This document shows, piece after piece, positions 9,070-21,985 of a DNA stretch of 64,000 nt. The position numbers and the translations under genes were made by a program. The notes beneath the pieces are model-generated. The model was not told where the DNA came from and made no database searches. It saw only the letters and a list, made by a program, of their open reading frames with translations. The stretch comes from DUPU01 sp050952465 (GTDB lineage Bacteria; Bacillota; Dehalobacteriia; Dehalobacteriales; Dehalobacteriaceae). The stretch lies in assembly GCA_050952465.1 (NCBI GenBank), contig JBMNKZ010000009.1, positions 1-64,000 on the forward strand. Reading direction: 5' to 3'. How positions within the stretch are numbered: position 1 is the first letter of the stretch; each line of letters starts with the position of its first letter.

Positions 9070-9238
9070 AATAACTGTTAAAATAATTTCTTTACAACCT
9101 ATCACCCTTCCATGAACGGCTTCAGACCGGTAATGGATATGGGTGATTTTTTTTGAAAACAGGCATTTAGACAAAGTATCGGGAATATATATATGACATA
9201 TATTGAAAAATAACATGTTATATATTTCTTGTAAAAGA

Positions 9239-9265
9239 GGATAATCCGTATAATTGTGTAAAAGG
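9239..9265. repeat. Left terminal inverted repeat of IS256-type element
   Basis: The GGATAATCCGTATAATTG segment and the following TGTAAAAGG resemble, from memory, the terminal repeat of IS256 itself. It lies 76 bp before the transposase ATG, as expected for the left end. A matching right repeat was not found. The rest of 9070-9340 shows nothing coding. Confidence 0.55.
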
Positions 9266-9340
9266 ATAGTGAGCCACAGACTCATTTCCTCGGTTATAAT
9301 ATAGGTGTGAACTAATACCAAACCGAGGAGGAAAGAACCC

Positions 9341-10549
9341 ATGGCTCAGTTCAATATTACACTAACCGAAGAAGAATTGCACGGACTTTTTCTTAACAAT
9401 AATCGTGACAAAGCAATTGAGAAGCTCCTTGAAAAAATATTCAATGAAGTTTTACGATGTCAGTCCGCCGAACAGCTTTGTGCAGAGCCCTACGAGAGGA
9501 CCGATAAGCGTAAAGGCCAGCGCAATGGCTATTATGATCGGGAGCTTGTTACCCGGGTGGGAACGCTGAACTTGCGCATTCCACGCCACAGGTATGGGGA
9601 GTTTAGCACTGAACTTTTTGAGCGTTATCAGCGCAGCGAACAGGCATTATTACTTGCAATGATGGAGATGGTGGTTAACGGCGTTTCAACCCGCAAGGTA
9701 GAAAATATTACAGAAGAACTCTGTGGCAAGAAGTTTTCGAAGTCCACTGTTTCTGCCCTTTGTAAGAGGCTTGACCCCATAATCAACGCTTTTAGAACAA
9801 GACCATTAAAAAATCATTATCCGTTTCTAATAGTAGATGCTTTGTATCTAAAGGTGCGGGAAGATGGCCGTGTTAGGTCCAGGGGGCTTCTCATAGCCAT
9901 AGGGATCAATGAACAAGGTTACCGCGAAATAATCGGCTTTCAGGTGTCTAATACGGAGAGTGAAAGCAGCTGGGGAGAATTCTTTTTATCCCTTAAGGAA
10001 AGGGGCTTAAAAGATGTCCACCTAGTTACTTCTGATAACCATAAGGGGCTCGTTAACGCTGTGAAAAGGCATTTCCAGGGAGCAACCTGGCAAAGGTGCC
10101 AAACCCATTTTTCAAGGAACATGCTGGATAACACGCCTAAAGCATTACAGCCGGAAGTAAAAGAAGACCTGCGCAAGCTATATGAAGCCGTTGACCTGGA
10201 TAGTGCCAAGAAAGTAAAAGACCAGCTCATAGATAAATATGAAACAAAAGCACCAAAGGCTGCTACCCTGTTAGACGAAGCCTTTGATGATATTACAGCT
10301 GTTCTGGCGGTCCCTCTAAAGTATCGGAAGCGATTACGCACCACCAATGGTGTAGAGCGGCTTAATCAGGAAGTAAGGCGTCGGGAGCGAGTAATACGCA
10401 TATTTCCCAATGAAGCGTCAGTAATACGGTTAATGGGCGCACTGCTAATGGAGCAAGATGAAAAATGGCAAACAGGGCGCAAATACTTCGATATGGACCT
10501 TTATTACCAAGCTATGAAAAAAGGTCCGAAAGATACAGCTGCCGCTTAA
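9341..10549 (+). CDS. IS256-family transposase
   Basis: 402 residues, close to the family's usual length, with GAGGAGG before the ATG. Family signs are the early RNGYYDRELVTRVG segment, Asp in IVDALYLKVRE, Asp in VTSDNHKG followed by WQRCQTHFSRN, and the C-terminal TTNGVERLNQEVRRRERVIRIFPN segment with the catalytic Glu. No frameshift or stop is seen, so the enzyme may be active. It cuts and pastes or copies its own element. Downstream, a GC-rich inverted-repeat element begins 21 bp after the stop. Confidence 0.95.
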   Translation: MAQFNITLTEEELHGLFLNNNRDKAIEKLLEKIFNEVLRCQSAEQLCAEPYERTDKRKGQRNGYYDRELVTRVGTLNLRIPRHRYGEFSTELFERYQRSEQALLLAMMEMVVNGVSTRKVENITEELCGKKFSKSTVSALCKRLDPIINAFRTRPLKNHYPFLIVDALYLKVREDGRVRSRGLLIAIGINEQGYREIIGFQVSNTESESSWGEFFLSLKERGLKDVHLVTSDNHKGLVNAVKRHFQGATWQRCQTHFSRNMLDNTPKALQPEVKEDLRKLYEAVDLDSAKKVKDQLIDKYETKAPKAATLLDEAFDDITAVLAVPLKYRKRLRTTNGVERLNQEVRRRERVIRIFPNEASVIRLMGALLMEQDEKWQTGRKYFDMDLYYQAMKKGPKDTAAA

Positions 10550-10569
10550 TGACGCATTTATTCCACGGT

Positions 10570-10753
10570 CCGGGTTGACAGTGAGCCTCTGGCCGCATGG
10601 CTTTAGGCAGCGCAGGCAGCCCCATAGCAATACTTGTTCATTAAAGCCCCAGTTGAAAAACTAAGTTGTCGGGTGCGTTATTTAACATGCCCAGTATTTG
10701 GGTGCTGCCAGGCCCCTTAGCCTACCATGCGGCCCTCTCACTGGTCAACCCGG
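10570..10753. repeat. 184-bp GC-rich long inverted-repeat element
   Basis: The outer arms (10570-10600 and 10725-10753) match over about 29 bases with a small bulge: CCGGGTTGAC...GGCCGCATGG against CCATGCGGCC...GTCAACCCGG. Weaker complementarity continues inward (10601-10625 with 10699-10724), and AATACT/AGTATT (10629-10634, 10693-10698) border the loop. Composition is clearly richer in GC than the flanks. It could be a MITE-like element, the remodelled right end of the IS256 copy, or a structured RNA. No protein is supported here. Confidence 0.6.
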
Positions 10754-10834
10754 CTTTCGCGGCTGTGCAGCACATAAAGAATATAATTAAATATAGTATA
10801 ACACAATTAAAATTTCCAAGGGAGGTTCCTTTAG

Positions 10835-11923
10835 ATGGGAGAGAAAATTACGTTGTCAGTGATCAAGGCGGACGTAGGTGGATTTGTCGGCCATTCGACG
10901 GTACACCCGGAACTTTTAGAAACAGCAAGAAAGGAATTAGCCAATAGAAAGGAATTGGTGGACTTTTTTGTAGGTCATGTAGGGGATGATATCAACTTAA
11001 TTATGACTCACAAAAAGGGCATCGACAATGAAGAAATCCACCAGCTGGCCTGGGACACCTTTTTAGCCTGTACGGAAGTGGCCAAGAAATTAAAGTTATA
11101 CGGGGCAGGACAGGATTTACTCTCTGACGCCTTTTCCGGAAATATCAAAGGTATGGGGCCGGGTGTGGCAGAGATGGAATTTGAAGAACGGAAATCCGAA
11201 CCGGTGATAGTGTTTATGGCGGATAAGACGGAGCCGGGGGCATGGAATTTACCCTTATATAAAATGTTTGCCGATCCCTTTAATACTATAGGCCTGGTGA
11301 TAGACCCCAAAATGCACGACGGTTTTAAATTTGAAGTTCATGATTTGATTGGAAATAAAAAATTAACATTTAGCTGTCCGGAAGAAATATATGATCTGCT
11401 GGTCTTTATTGGGGCACCCGGGCATTACTGCATTAAGTCAGTTTTCACCAAATCCGGGGAAATCGCGGCCACATCCAGTACTCAGCGGTTAAACCTAATG
11501 GCAGGAAGGTATGTGGGTAAAGATGACCCCGTGTGCATTGTCAGGTGCCAAAGCGGGCTTCCTGCGGTAGGAGAGGTGCTGGAGCCCTTCGCCAATCCTC
11601 ACCTGGTATCAGGTTGGATGCGGGGGAGCCATAGCGGGCCCTTAATGCCTGTGGCCATGAAAGATGCCAGTCCCAGCCGCTTTGATGGCCCCCCCAGGGT
11701 AGTGGGTTTGGGATTCCAGTTAGCAGAAGGAAAGTTAGTCGGTCCCCAAGACTTCTTTGCTGATGTTGGGTTTGATAAAGCCCGTGACATGGCAAATGAG
11801 CTGGCCAATTATCTACGGCGTCTTGGACCCTTTGAGCCCCACCGGCTGCACTTGGAGGAAATGGAGTATACCACCATGCCCGAAGTAATGAAAAAACTAA
11901 AAGACCGCTTTCAGGATCTTTAA
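10835..11923 (+). CDS. fbp: Fructose-1,6-bisphosphate aldolase/phosphatase (archaeal type, class V FBPase)
   Basis: 362 residues, the usual length of this bifunctional gluconeogenic enzyme, which joins triose phosphates to fructose 1,6-bisphosphate and dephosphorylates it to fructose 6-phosphate. The N-terminal TLSVIKADVGGFVGHSTVHP, the HVGDDINLIMTHKKG segment with metal-binding acidic residues, YGAGQDLLSDAFSGNIKGMG, ADKTEPGAWNLPLYKMFADP and the RFDGPPRVVGLGFQ segment are all family hallmarks. An AAGGGAGG site precedes the ATG. It is known from Archaea and some thermophilic or anaerobic bacteria. It is monocistronic and ends in a strong hairpin. Confidence 0.93.
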   Translation: MGEKITLSVIKADVGGFVGHSTVHPELLETARKELANRKELVDFFVGHVGDDINLIMTHKKGIDNEEIHQLAWDTFLACTEVAKKLKLYGAGQDLLSDAFSGNIKGMGPGVAEMEFEERKSEPVIVFMADKTEPGAWNLPLYKMFADPFNTIGLVIDPKMHDGFKFEVHDLIGNKKLTFSCPEEIYDLLVFIGAPGHYCIKSVFTKSGEIAATSSTQRLNLMAGRYVGKDDPVCIVRCQSGLPAVGEVLEPFANPHLVSGWMRGSHSGPLMPVAMKDASPSRFDGPPRVVGLGFQLAEGKLVGPQDFFADVGFDKARDMANELANYLRRLGPFEPHRLHLEEMEYTTMPEVMKKLKDRFQDL

Positions 11924-11937
11924 AACTTTAATTACAT

Positions 11938-11971
11938 AAAAAGTCAGGGAAATATTTCCCTGGCTTTTTAT
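11938..11971 (+). terminator. Rho-independent terminator after fbp
   Basis: A near-perfect hairpin of GCCAGGGAAA-type arms (GTCAGGGAAAT/ATTTCCCTGGC) is followed by a T run, 15 bp after the fbp stop. Confidence 0.85.
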
Positions 11972-12044
11972 TACTGGCCAAACTTAGGGTAACCACAGCT
12001 TTTTCGTGGATACCCAATCCCCATAAAATACCAGCAAAATATAA

Positions 12045-12159
12045 TTGACAGTGGAGAGTTTCTTTGATAAACTAATAAAGCTGCTCAAGGGCGCACCAAG
12101 GCGCACCAAAATTTACCGGCAAGAAAGTGATTGACAAAGGTAAGACAAGCTGGTAAACT
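12045..12159 (+). promoter_or_regulatory. Tandem rRNA promoters P1 and P2
   Basis: P1 has TTGACA at 12045-12050 and TAAACT at 12068-12073; P2 has TTGACA at 12131-12136 and TAAACT at 12154-12159. Both have exactly 17-bp spacers. Between them is a direct repeat of GCGCACCAA. The 12160-12474 leader holds a GTCTTTGAGAACTG segment like the antitermination leader repeated before 23S. No gene lies between 11924 and 12474. Confidence 0.75.
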
Positions 12160-12474
12160 AGTCAAGCGCTCGAGAGAGGGCAAGGTAAACAAATGAAGAT
12201 CGACTAAGAACGCAACATCGTGTTGCAACGTCGATCCTGGTGCATCCGTGCACTGTGAAGCTGGTCTTTGAGAACTGAACAGTGAAAAGCCTGATGTTGT
12301 TCAGGAACCGGAAACAGTAGCAAGAACAAAGAGTTTAAGCTTCGATCCGGGGAATGAGAAACATTAAAAAAGCGAAACCTGGAAATAACTTTGAGAGAAG
12401 TAAAAACAGGTAATTCAAATCGAGCCAATTAGACCTCGATAAAGTTAGTAGCGGCAAAAGCCGATACGATAAAT

Positions 12475-14059
<1,585 letters not shown>

Positions 14060-14237
14060 ACACTTGAAAAAGTGTATCCTAAGGTCGATACATCAGGCTT
14101 TTAAAACTGTTTAGTTCTCAGGGACCAAGTGTTCCTGAGAGTCGTGTTCTTTGAAAATTACACAGTGAAGCGATAAAGGTAAATCAGTGGAAACTGATAA
14201 TTACAATTTAATGCTTAGGATTCATCATCATAGTAGT

Positions 14238-14255
14238 GGCGATTCACGAATCGCC
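14238..14255. repeat. GGCGATTC palindrome in the 16S-23S spacer
   Basis: Perfect 8-bp arms GGCGATTC/GAATCGCC around AC, 12 bp before 23S. Similar palindromes are spread in many Firmicute genomes. The spacer holds no tRNA gene; it contains the GTTCTTTGAAAATTACACAG leader-like segment at about 14147. Confidence 0.5.
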
Positions 14256-14266
14256 CTATTAAAGAA

Positions 14267-17200
<2,934 letters not shown>

Positions 17201-17259
17201 GAAAAGAAAACTAAGCATTAATTGCTCACTGTGTAGTTTTGAGAGAACAAAATACATTT

Positions 17260-17377
<118 letters not shown>

Positions 17378-17391
17378 TTTAAATTTATAAA

Positions 17392-17419
17392 AGCACACCA
17401 AAAGGGTGTGTTTTTTTTT
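17392..17419 (+). terminator. Terminator of the rRNA operon
   Basis: Hairpin GCACACC/GGGTGTG with an AAAA loop followed by nine T, 15 bp after 5S. Confidence 0.85.
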
Positions 17420-17498
17420 ACCTTTTAAAATCAATGCTATTTATCATAAAGAATGGTATTATAATAAAGGAAATTAAAAAAGTAAAGGACGGGAATAT

Positions 17499-18671
17499 AT
17501 GCCTGTGGCTAATGAAAGCATTACGAGATTAAATATAGAAAATAAAGAATTCATACTAATTGGGACGGCCCATGTATCAAAGCACAGCGCGGAATTGGTG
17601 AAGGAAGTTATTGAATCAGAAAGACCCGATTCTGTTTGTATTGAATTGGACAAACAAAGATATCAAACCATTACTGAAGGAAATAAATGGCAGGATACGG
17701 ATATCTTTAGAATTATAAAAGAAAAGAAAGCTACTCTGCTTTTGGTAAATCTGGTGCTTTCATCTTTCCAAAAACGGATCGCCAAACAATTTGGTATTAA
17801 TGCCGGGCAGGAAATGATTCAGGGAATAACATCTGCCAAAGACGTCGGTGCTAACTTAGTATTAGCGGACAGAAATATTCAAATTACATTCTCCCGCATT
17901 TGGCATAGCATAGGTTTTTGGGGAAAAATTAAGCTGATTACGGAGATTATATTGAGTATTTTTGTTGATGAAGAAATTACAGAAGAAGAGTTGGAAAAAT
18001 TGAAATCTCAAGATATGCTGAACTCAATTCTTAGGGATTTCACCAAAAAATTTCCTAGGTTAAAGGTGCCTTTAGTAGATGAGCGGGATCAATATTTAGC
18101 CCAGAAAATTAAAGATGCTCCTGGTCAAAAGGTGGTAGCTGTCCTTGGGGCAGCCCATATTCCTGGGGTTAAAGAAGAAATAAAAAAAGAGCATGATTTA
18201 AAAGCCTTAACTAAAGTACCTCCGAAGTCGAAAACTACAAAAATAGTTGGTTGGTCCATACCGGTTCTTATTATTGCCTTGATTGTTTATACTTTTATTG
18301 CTAATCCCTCTGCGGGGGCACAGCAAACCATAAGCTGGGTATTGTGGACGGGATCTTTTGCTGCCATCGGAACTGCCCTTGCTTTTGGTCACCCTCTTTC
18401 CATTCTTACTGCCTTTGTGGTCGCTCCCATTACCACTTTGCACCCATTAATCGCAGCGGGGTGGTTTGCCGGTCTCACTCAAGCCTATATTCGCAGGCCC
18501 AATGTCAGGGACTTTGAAAATCTTGCTGAGGATATTTTCAGCCTACGGGGCTTTTGGAATAATAAGGTAACCAGAATTCTTTTAATCGTTACGTTGGCCA
18601 ATTTAGGAGGATCAATTGGAACACTTATTGGCGGAGCTGACGTGATTCGCTTATTTATTAAAAACCTATAA
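17499..18671 (+). CDS. TraB/PrgY-family membrane protein
   Basis: 390 residues. The N-terminal domain (1-240) has the GTAHVSKHSAELV motif, ELDKQRY and the later GAAHIPGV motif of the TraB/GumN superfamily, thought to be a metallo-hydrolase fold. The C-terminal part (about 250-390) has three or four membrane helices and the HPLIAAGWFAGLTQAY segment. Enterococcal relatives reduce the activity of secreted sex pheromones; the role in free-living anaerobes is unknown. It starts 80 bp after the rRNA terminator with its own AAAGGA site. Confidence 0.8.
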   Translation: MPVANESITRLNIENKEFILIGTAHVSKHSAELVKEVIESERPDSVCIELDKQRYQTITEGNKWQDTDIFRIIKEKKATLLLVNLVLSSFQKRIAKQFGINAGQEMIQGITSAKDVGANLVLADRNIQITFSRIWHSIGFWGKIKLITEIILSIFVDEEITEEELEKLKSQDMLNSILRDFTKKFPRLKVPLVDERDQYLAQKIKDAPGQKVVAVLGAAHIPGVKEEIKKEHDLKALTKVPPKSKTTKIVGWSIPVLIIALIVYTFIANPSAGAQQTISWVLWTGSFAAIGTALAFGHPLSILTAFVVAPITTLHPLIAAGWFAGLTQAYIRRPNVRDFENLAEDIFSLRGFWNNKVTRILLIVTLANLGGSIGTLIGGADVIRLFIKNL

Positions 18672-18750
18672 TATTAGATATAGCCTTTTTTTAGATATAA
18701 GAGGTTGTCTTTTATTGAACAAAAGTATCGAAATAAAAGGAGCTTTAAAA

Positions 18751-19992
18751 ATGCAGCAACAAAATATTAAAAATATTGGAAATCAAGCATCTATGAATTA
18801 CAAAATTATTTTCCTATTATTTGCCGGTCATCTTATGACCGATATTTCCCAAGGAATTGTACCGGCTTTATTGCCTTATTTTATTTCTGAGTATCATCTT
18901 TCTTATTCTGCAGCAGGCTTTTTAATTTTGGCCCTAACGGTTTCCTCTTCCATCGTGCAGCCCATATTCGGTTTCTTGGCGGACAGGACATCTTTTCCCT
19001 GGTTTGTTGCCATTGGCCCTCTTTTTGCCGGATTGGGTATTGCTGTAGCCGGATTGTTTCATCAATATTATCTAATTGTAGCCGGAATATTTCTCTGCGG
19101 TCTGGGGGTGGCGGCTTTTCACCCGGAAGGAGCCCGTTTGGCCGGTATTGCTGCCGGACAGAAGAAAGCTTCCGGGATGAGCATTTTTTCCGTGGGGGGT
19201 AATGCCGGTTTTGCTTTAGGGCCACTAATCGTCGCGGGTCTGATCTTGATTTTTGGACTGAAGGGAATAGCCTTTTACTTAGTTCCTGCTTTAGTAATGT
19301 CAGTAATTTTATTTAAATTTGTGGGGAACTTTTCCCGCATCACTGCCCTGGAAAATGAGAGGAATCAAAATAATACCAGTGGGCATACATACCTTGAGAA
19401 TGACCAACTTAGCGATCATTGGGTACCTTTCATTTTACTTACTTTGGCTTTAATCTGTCGCTCCATTTTGTTGCAAGGCTTTAATACTTTTCTTCCTTCT
19501 TATTGGATAGAAGTCTTTCACGCCTCCAAGGAAGAAGCCAGTACAGTATTAGCGGTATTATTGGGGATGGGGGTAGTGGGCAACTTGGTGGGAGGAAAGC
19601 TGGCGGATCGATTTGGTAATCAAAAAACAGTTTTTACAGCAGTTCTATTATTTATCCCTCAATTGGTTCTTTTTAATTATTTGAGAAATAGTTTATTTGC
19701 TACTTTTCTTTTAATGACCATGGGTTTAACTATTTATATTACCTTTAGTCCCACCATTGTAATGGGTCAGCAATTTTTACCCCGGCGGGCGGGGTTTGCT
19801 TCCGGTGTGACCATTGGTTTGGCTGTAAGCATAGGAGGTTTTGCCGCCCCGATTCTGGGGAAACTGGCCGATCTGGCCGGAGTGGAAGCTGTTTTTTACC
19901 TATCGGTGATTTTTCCTGTTTTAATAGCTTTGTTTATTTTTTTTATACCCAGAACTTTGCATCGATCGGCTATAAATTCTGACAATATATAA
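18751..19992 (+). CDS. MFS transporter, fosmidomycin-resistance (Fsr)-like
   Basis: 413 residues. I place the start at ATG 18751 behind AAAGGAG; an upstream in-frame TTG at 18715 is less likely. Twelve membrane helices in two halves are visible with the MFS loop motif GFLADRTSFPWF, its second-half counterpart GGKLADRFGNQKT, and MSIFSVGGNAGFALGPL, which is typical of Fsr-type exporters. The substrate could be a drug or a natural phosphonate-like compound. The gene ends at a GGGGACAGG hairpin element. Confidence 0.83.
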   Translation: MQQQNIKNIGNQASMNYKIIFLLFAGHLMTDISQGIVPALLPYFISEYHLSYSAAGFLILALTVSSSIVQPIFGFLADRTSFPWFVAIGPLFAGLGIAVAGLFHQYYLIVAGIFLCGLGVAAFHPEGARLAGIAAGQKKASGMSIFSVGGNAGFALGPLIVAGLILIFGLKGIAFYLVPALVMSVILFKFVGNFSRITALENERNQNNTSGHTYLENDQLSDHWVPFILLTLALICRSILLQGFNTFLPSYWIEVFHASKEEASTVLAVLLGMGVVGNLVGGKLADRFGNQKTVFTAVLLFIPQLVLFNYLRNSLFATFLLMTMGLTIYITFSPTIVMGQQFLPRRAGFASGVTIGLAVSIGGFAAPILGKLADLAGVEAVFYLSVIFPVLIALFIFFIPRTLHRSAINSDNI

Positions 19993-20001
19993 TTTGAAAT
20001 A

Positions 20002-20062
20002 GGGGGGACAGGGTCCTAATTTGCTGCTTAGCTGTTTAATGGCAAACTATGAACCTGTCCCC
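20002..20062. repeat. GGGGACAGG hairpin element, convergent-gene spacer
   Basis: Arms GGGGACAGGGTC and GAACCTGTCCCC with inner TTGC/GCAA. It lies between two convergent genes and may terminate both. Same family as 2244-2290. Confidence 0.6.
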
Positions 20063-20068
20063 TTATTC

Positions 20069-21754
20069 TTAAAAGAGTAATAAATTTTTTATTGCTGCCC
20101 AAATCAGAGGTACCGCTTTATCAAATGAATATGACAGGCATAGCCTTTCTGTAAATTTATGGGCATCTTTCCCTAAAGGGCCAATATTTATAAAGGGAAT
20201 ATTTAGCTGTTGAATAGTTGTTAATGGAATATGATAACCGGCATCCCAGACCGGAAAGTTTTTTGTTAGCTCAGTTACATCTATTCTATTAGATAAACCG
20301 AGATAACTCATGTCAGAAAGCCCTGGGAAAAAAGATTCAATCTCCAGGTCTTCCTGGTAAACATCTTTAGCCAATCTTTGAATGTATTGACTTACCTTTG
20401 TCACCTGGCTGTCTGGCAGCTGCATATCCGAATGGGGATAAAACGGCGGAGCATAAAAGATCACGATCATCGGTTCCCGATAAGGACAAAATTTATGCGC
20501 TTCTTTAACAATTTCTATGGACAAATCCCTCAGGTCACCACTACCGTCCGATGCATTTTCCCAATAATTTTTAATAAAATCTTTGATATGGGATTCAAAC
20601 TTAGCCCCATATTTTTCAAAACACCATTGGTAAAGTTCTTGGTAAGTAATTACCATTGGCTTAATGAGAGGCAAATTAAATGAATTACCTATGTCTGAAT
20701 GATCTGAAACTGATTGATTGGATTTAGACCATGCGTCAGCCTTTTCCTTAATATCAGCCAAAACTTGTTTAAAAGCATTCTGAGCAATATCCACCATTAA
20801 CTGCATTACTTCTTGTGGTGTTTTTGACAGAGTCATATAATTAAAATACGTGTAGGCGGAATATGGTGTCTGCACAGAGTATGCTGTTTTTGTATCCGAT
20901 TGTTTTAAGCACACCGGTGCCGGGGTCAAATGGCCTTTGACTGAATCAGCTAACTGGGGGTTAGAGTCAATTTTCTCAATGATCTTTCCCGTCAGAAGAT
21001 TTGGATTCAAACCGGAAAAAGGTTCCCCAACATGGGTTTCTTTACCCACACAATAAAATACGGGAAGCAGTTTTCCAATCGTTCCGTTATAAATATATTT
21101 GGTACGATCGCCTGGATATTTGGGGAAGAAAGGCTCAGAAATCAAACAGCAGGTATATTCCAGCTGTTTTTCTTTTTTTAGCGATAATAATAAATCTACG
21201 GCAGCAAGCATACCAGCGGAATTAGCCTCTTCATCCGGAACAGAAAGAAAGAGGATATTTCCTGGAAAACTATCCAACTCTTTCTCCATTTTCATTAACA
21301 TTTCTATATAGGCGGCAATGCCGAATTTCATATCCATGGTGCCCCGGCCAAATAAGTAATCCCCGGATTCTAGATCAGCACGGGCTTCCTCGGACAACTC
21401 AATCTGGGGGTTATTCTTTAAATGCCTAGTGTAAAGAACCGGTTCGAAGGCAAGTTCCTTTGCCATCCCAAAATCATCAACCCCAACTACATCAAAGTGA
21501 CTGAGTAAGATGACGGTTTTAGGGTTCTTTATTTTTCCTTGCATCAATGCGTAAACAAAGCTTCGGTTGTATTTATCTTCTGGAATAGGGCATAGGTTTA
21601 TGAGTTCGGGATGGTCATGAAAATAATTAATCTCTTTTAATAATTGATAGATTTTAGCAGCTATCTTCAATTCCCCTGGGGTTTCAGATATACTAGGTAT
21701 ACGGCATAACTCTAGTAAGTTATTGTATAATTTACTTTCTGTCAATTTTATCAT
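20069..21754 (-). CDS. rocB: M20/M25/M40 peptidase, RocB-like
   Basis: 561 residues, matching the length of Bacillus RocB. Metal-binding motifs are LLSHFDVVGV (His and Asp near 85), FGRGTMDMKFG (Asp near 140), and LSVPDEEANSAG (Glu-Glu near 175). RocB belongs to the arginine utilisation set but its exact reaction is unproven; a deacylase or dipeptidase is expected. The ATG at 21754 lies directly against GGAG, so the in-frame TTG three codons later may be the real start. It is monocistronic and divergent from the secreted-protein gene. Confidence 0.85.
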   Translation of the reverse strand: MIKLTESKLYNNLLELCRIPSISETPGELKIAAKIYQLLKEINYFHDHPELINLCPIPEDKYNRSFVYALMQGKIKNPKTVILLSHFDVVGVDDFGMAKELAFEPVLYTRHLKNNPQIELSEEARADLESGDYLFGRGTMDMKFGIAAYIEMLMKMEKELDSFPGNILFLSVPDEEANSAGMLAAVDLLLSLKKEKQLEYTCCLISEPFFPKYPGDRTKYIYNGTIGKLLPVFYCVGKETHVGEPFSGLNPNLLTGKIIEKIDSNPQLADSVKGHLTPAPVCLKQSDTKTAYSVQTPYSAYTYFNYMTLSKTPQEVMQLMVDIAQNAFKQVLADIKEKADAWSKSNQSVSDHSDIGNSFNLPLIKPMVITYQELYQWCFEKYGAKFESHIKDFIKNYWENASDGSGDLRDLSIEIVKEAHKFCPYREPMIVIFYAPPFYPHSDMQLPDSQVTKVSQYIQRLAKDVYQEDLEIESFFPGLSDMSYLGLSNRIDVTELTKNFPVWDAGYHIPLTTIQQLNIPFINIGPLGKDAHKFTERLCLSYSFDKAVPLIWAAIKNLLLF

Positions 21755-21814
21755 CTCCGTAATATACTATAGTGTCTATTTAATATAAAATATACTCCAA
21801 GGAGGTTTCTCTCA

Positions 21815-21874
21815 TTGAGTAGTTTATCTAAAAAGGCTTTAAACTTCAAGAAAAAGATTGAAGGGGATTATTAG
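21815..21874 (+). CDS. Possible 19-residue peptide
   Basis: A strong AAGGAGG (21799-21805) stands nine bases before TTG 21815, opening a 19-codon frame that is Lys-rich and ends in KKKIEGDY before TAG. No family is recognised. It could be a leader peptide or a small protein, or the ribosome site may be accidental. Nothing else is seen in the gap 21755-21985 apart from AT-rich promoter-like sequence. Confidence 0.25.
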   Translation: MSSLSKKALNFKKKIEGDY

Positions 21875-21985
21875 CTTAAACTGAAGGCATGATGGAAAAT
21901 AATTAAATTTATGGAATTTTAGGAATATGGGTATATATGCTTAATAGTTTAATAATAAAAAATATCATTATAAAGGAGAGGCATT

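Noticed and set aside
9049..9342. 97-codon reverse frame before the transposase
   Set aside because: It overlaps the IS left end and the transposase ribosome site; composition is not protein-like.
10570..10753. Integron attC site
   Set aside because: The inverted repeat is attC-like in shape, but the paired 7-base core sites are not convincing and no integrase is near.
10666..10947. A 93-codon forward frame overlapping the inverted-repeat element and fbp start
   Set aside because: It runs into fbp in another frame, has no ribosome site, and fbp is unmistakable.
11541..11808. Reverse-strand frames within fbp
   Set aside because: Shadows of a well-conserved forward gene.
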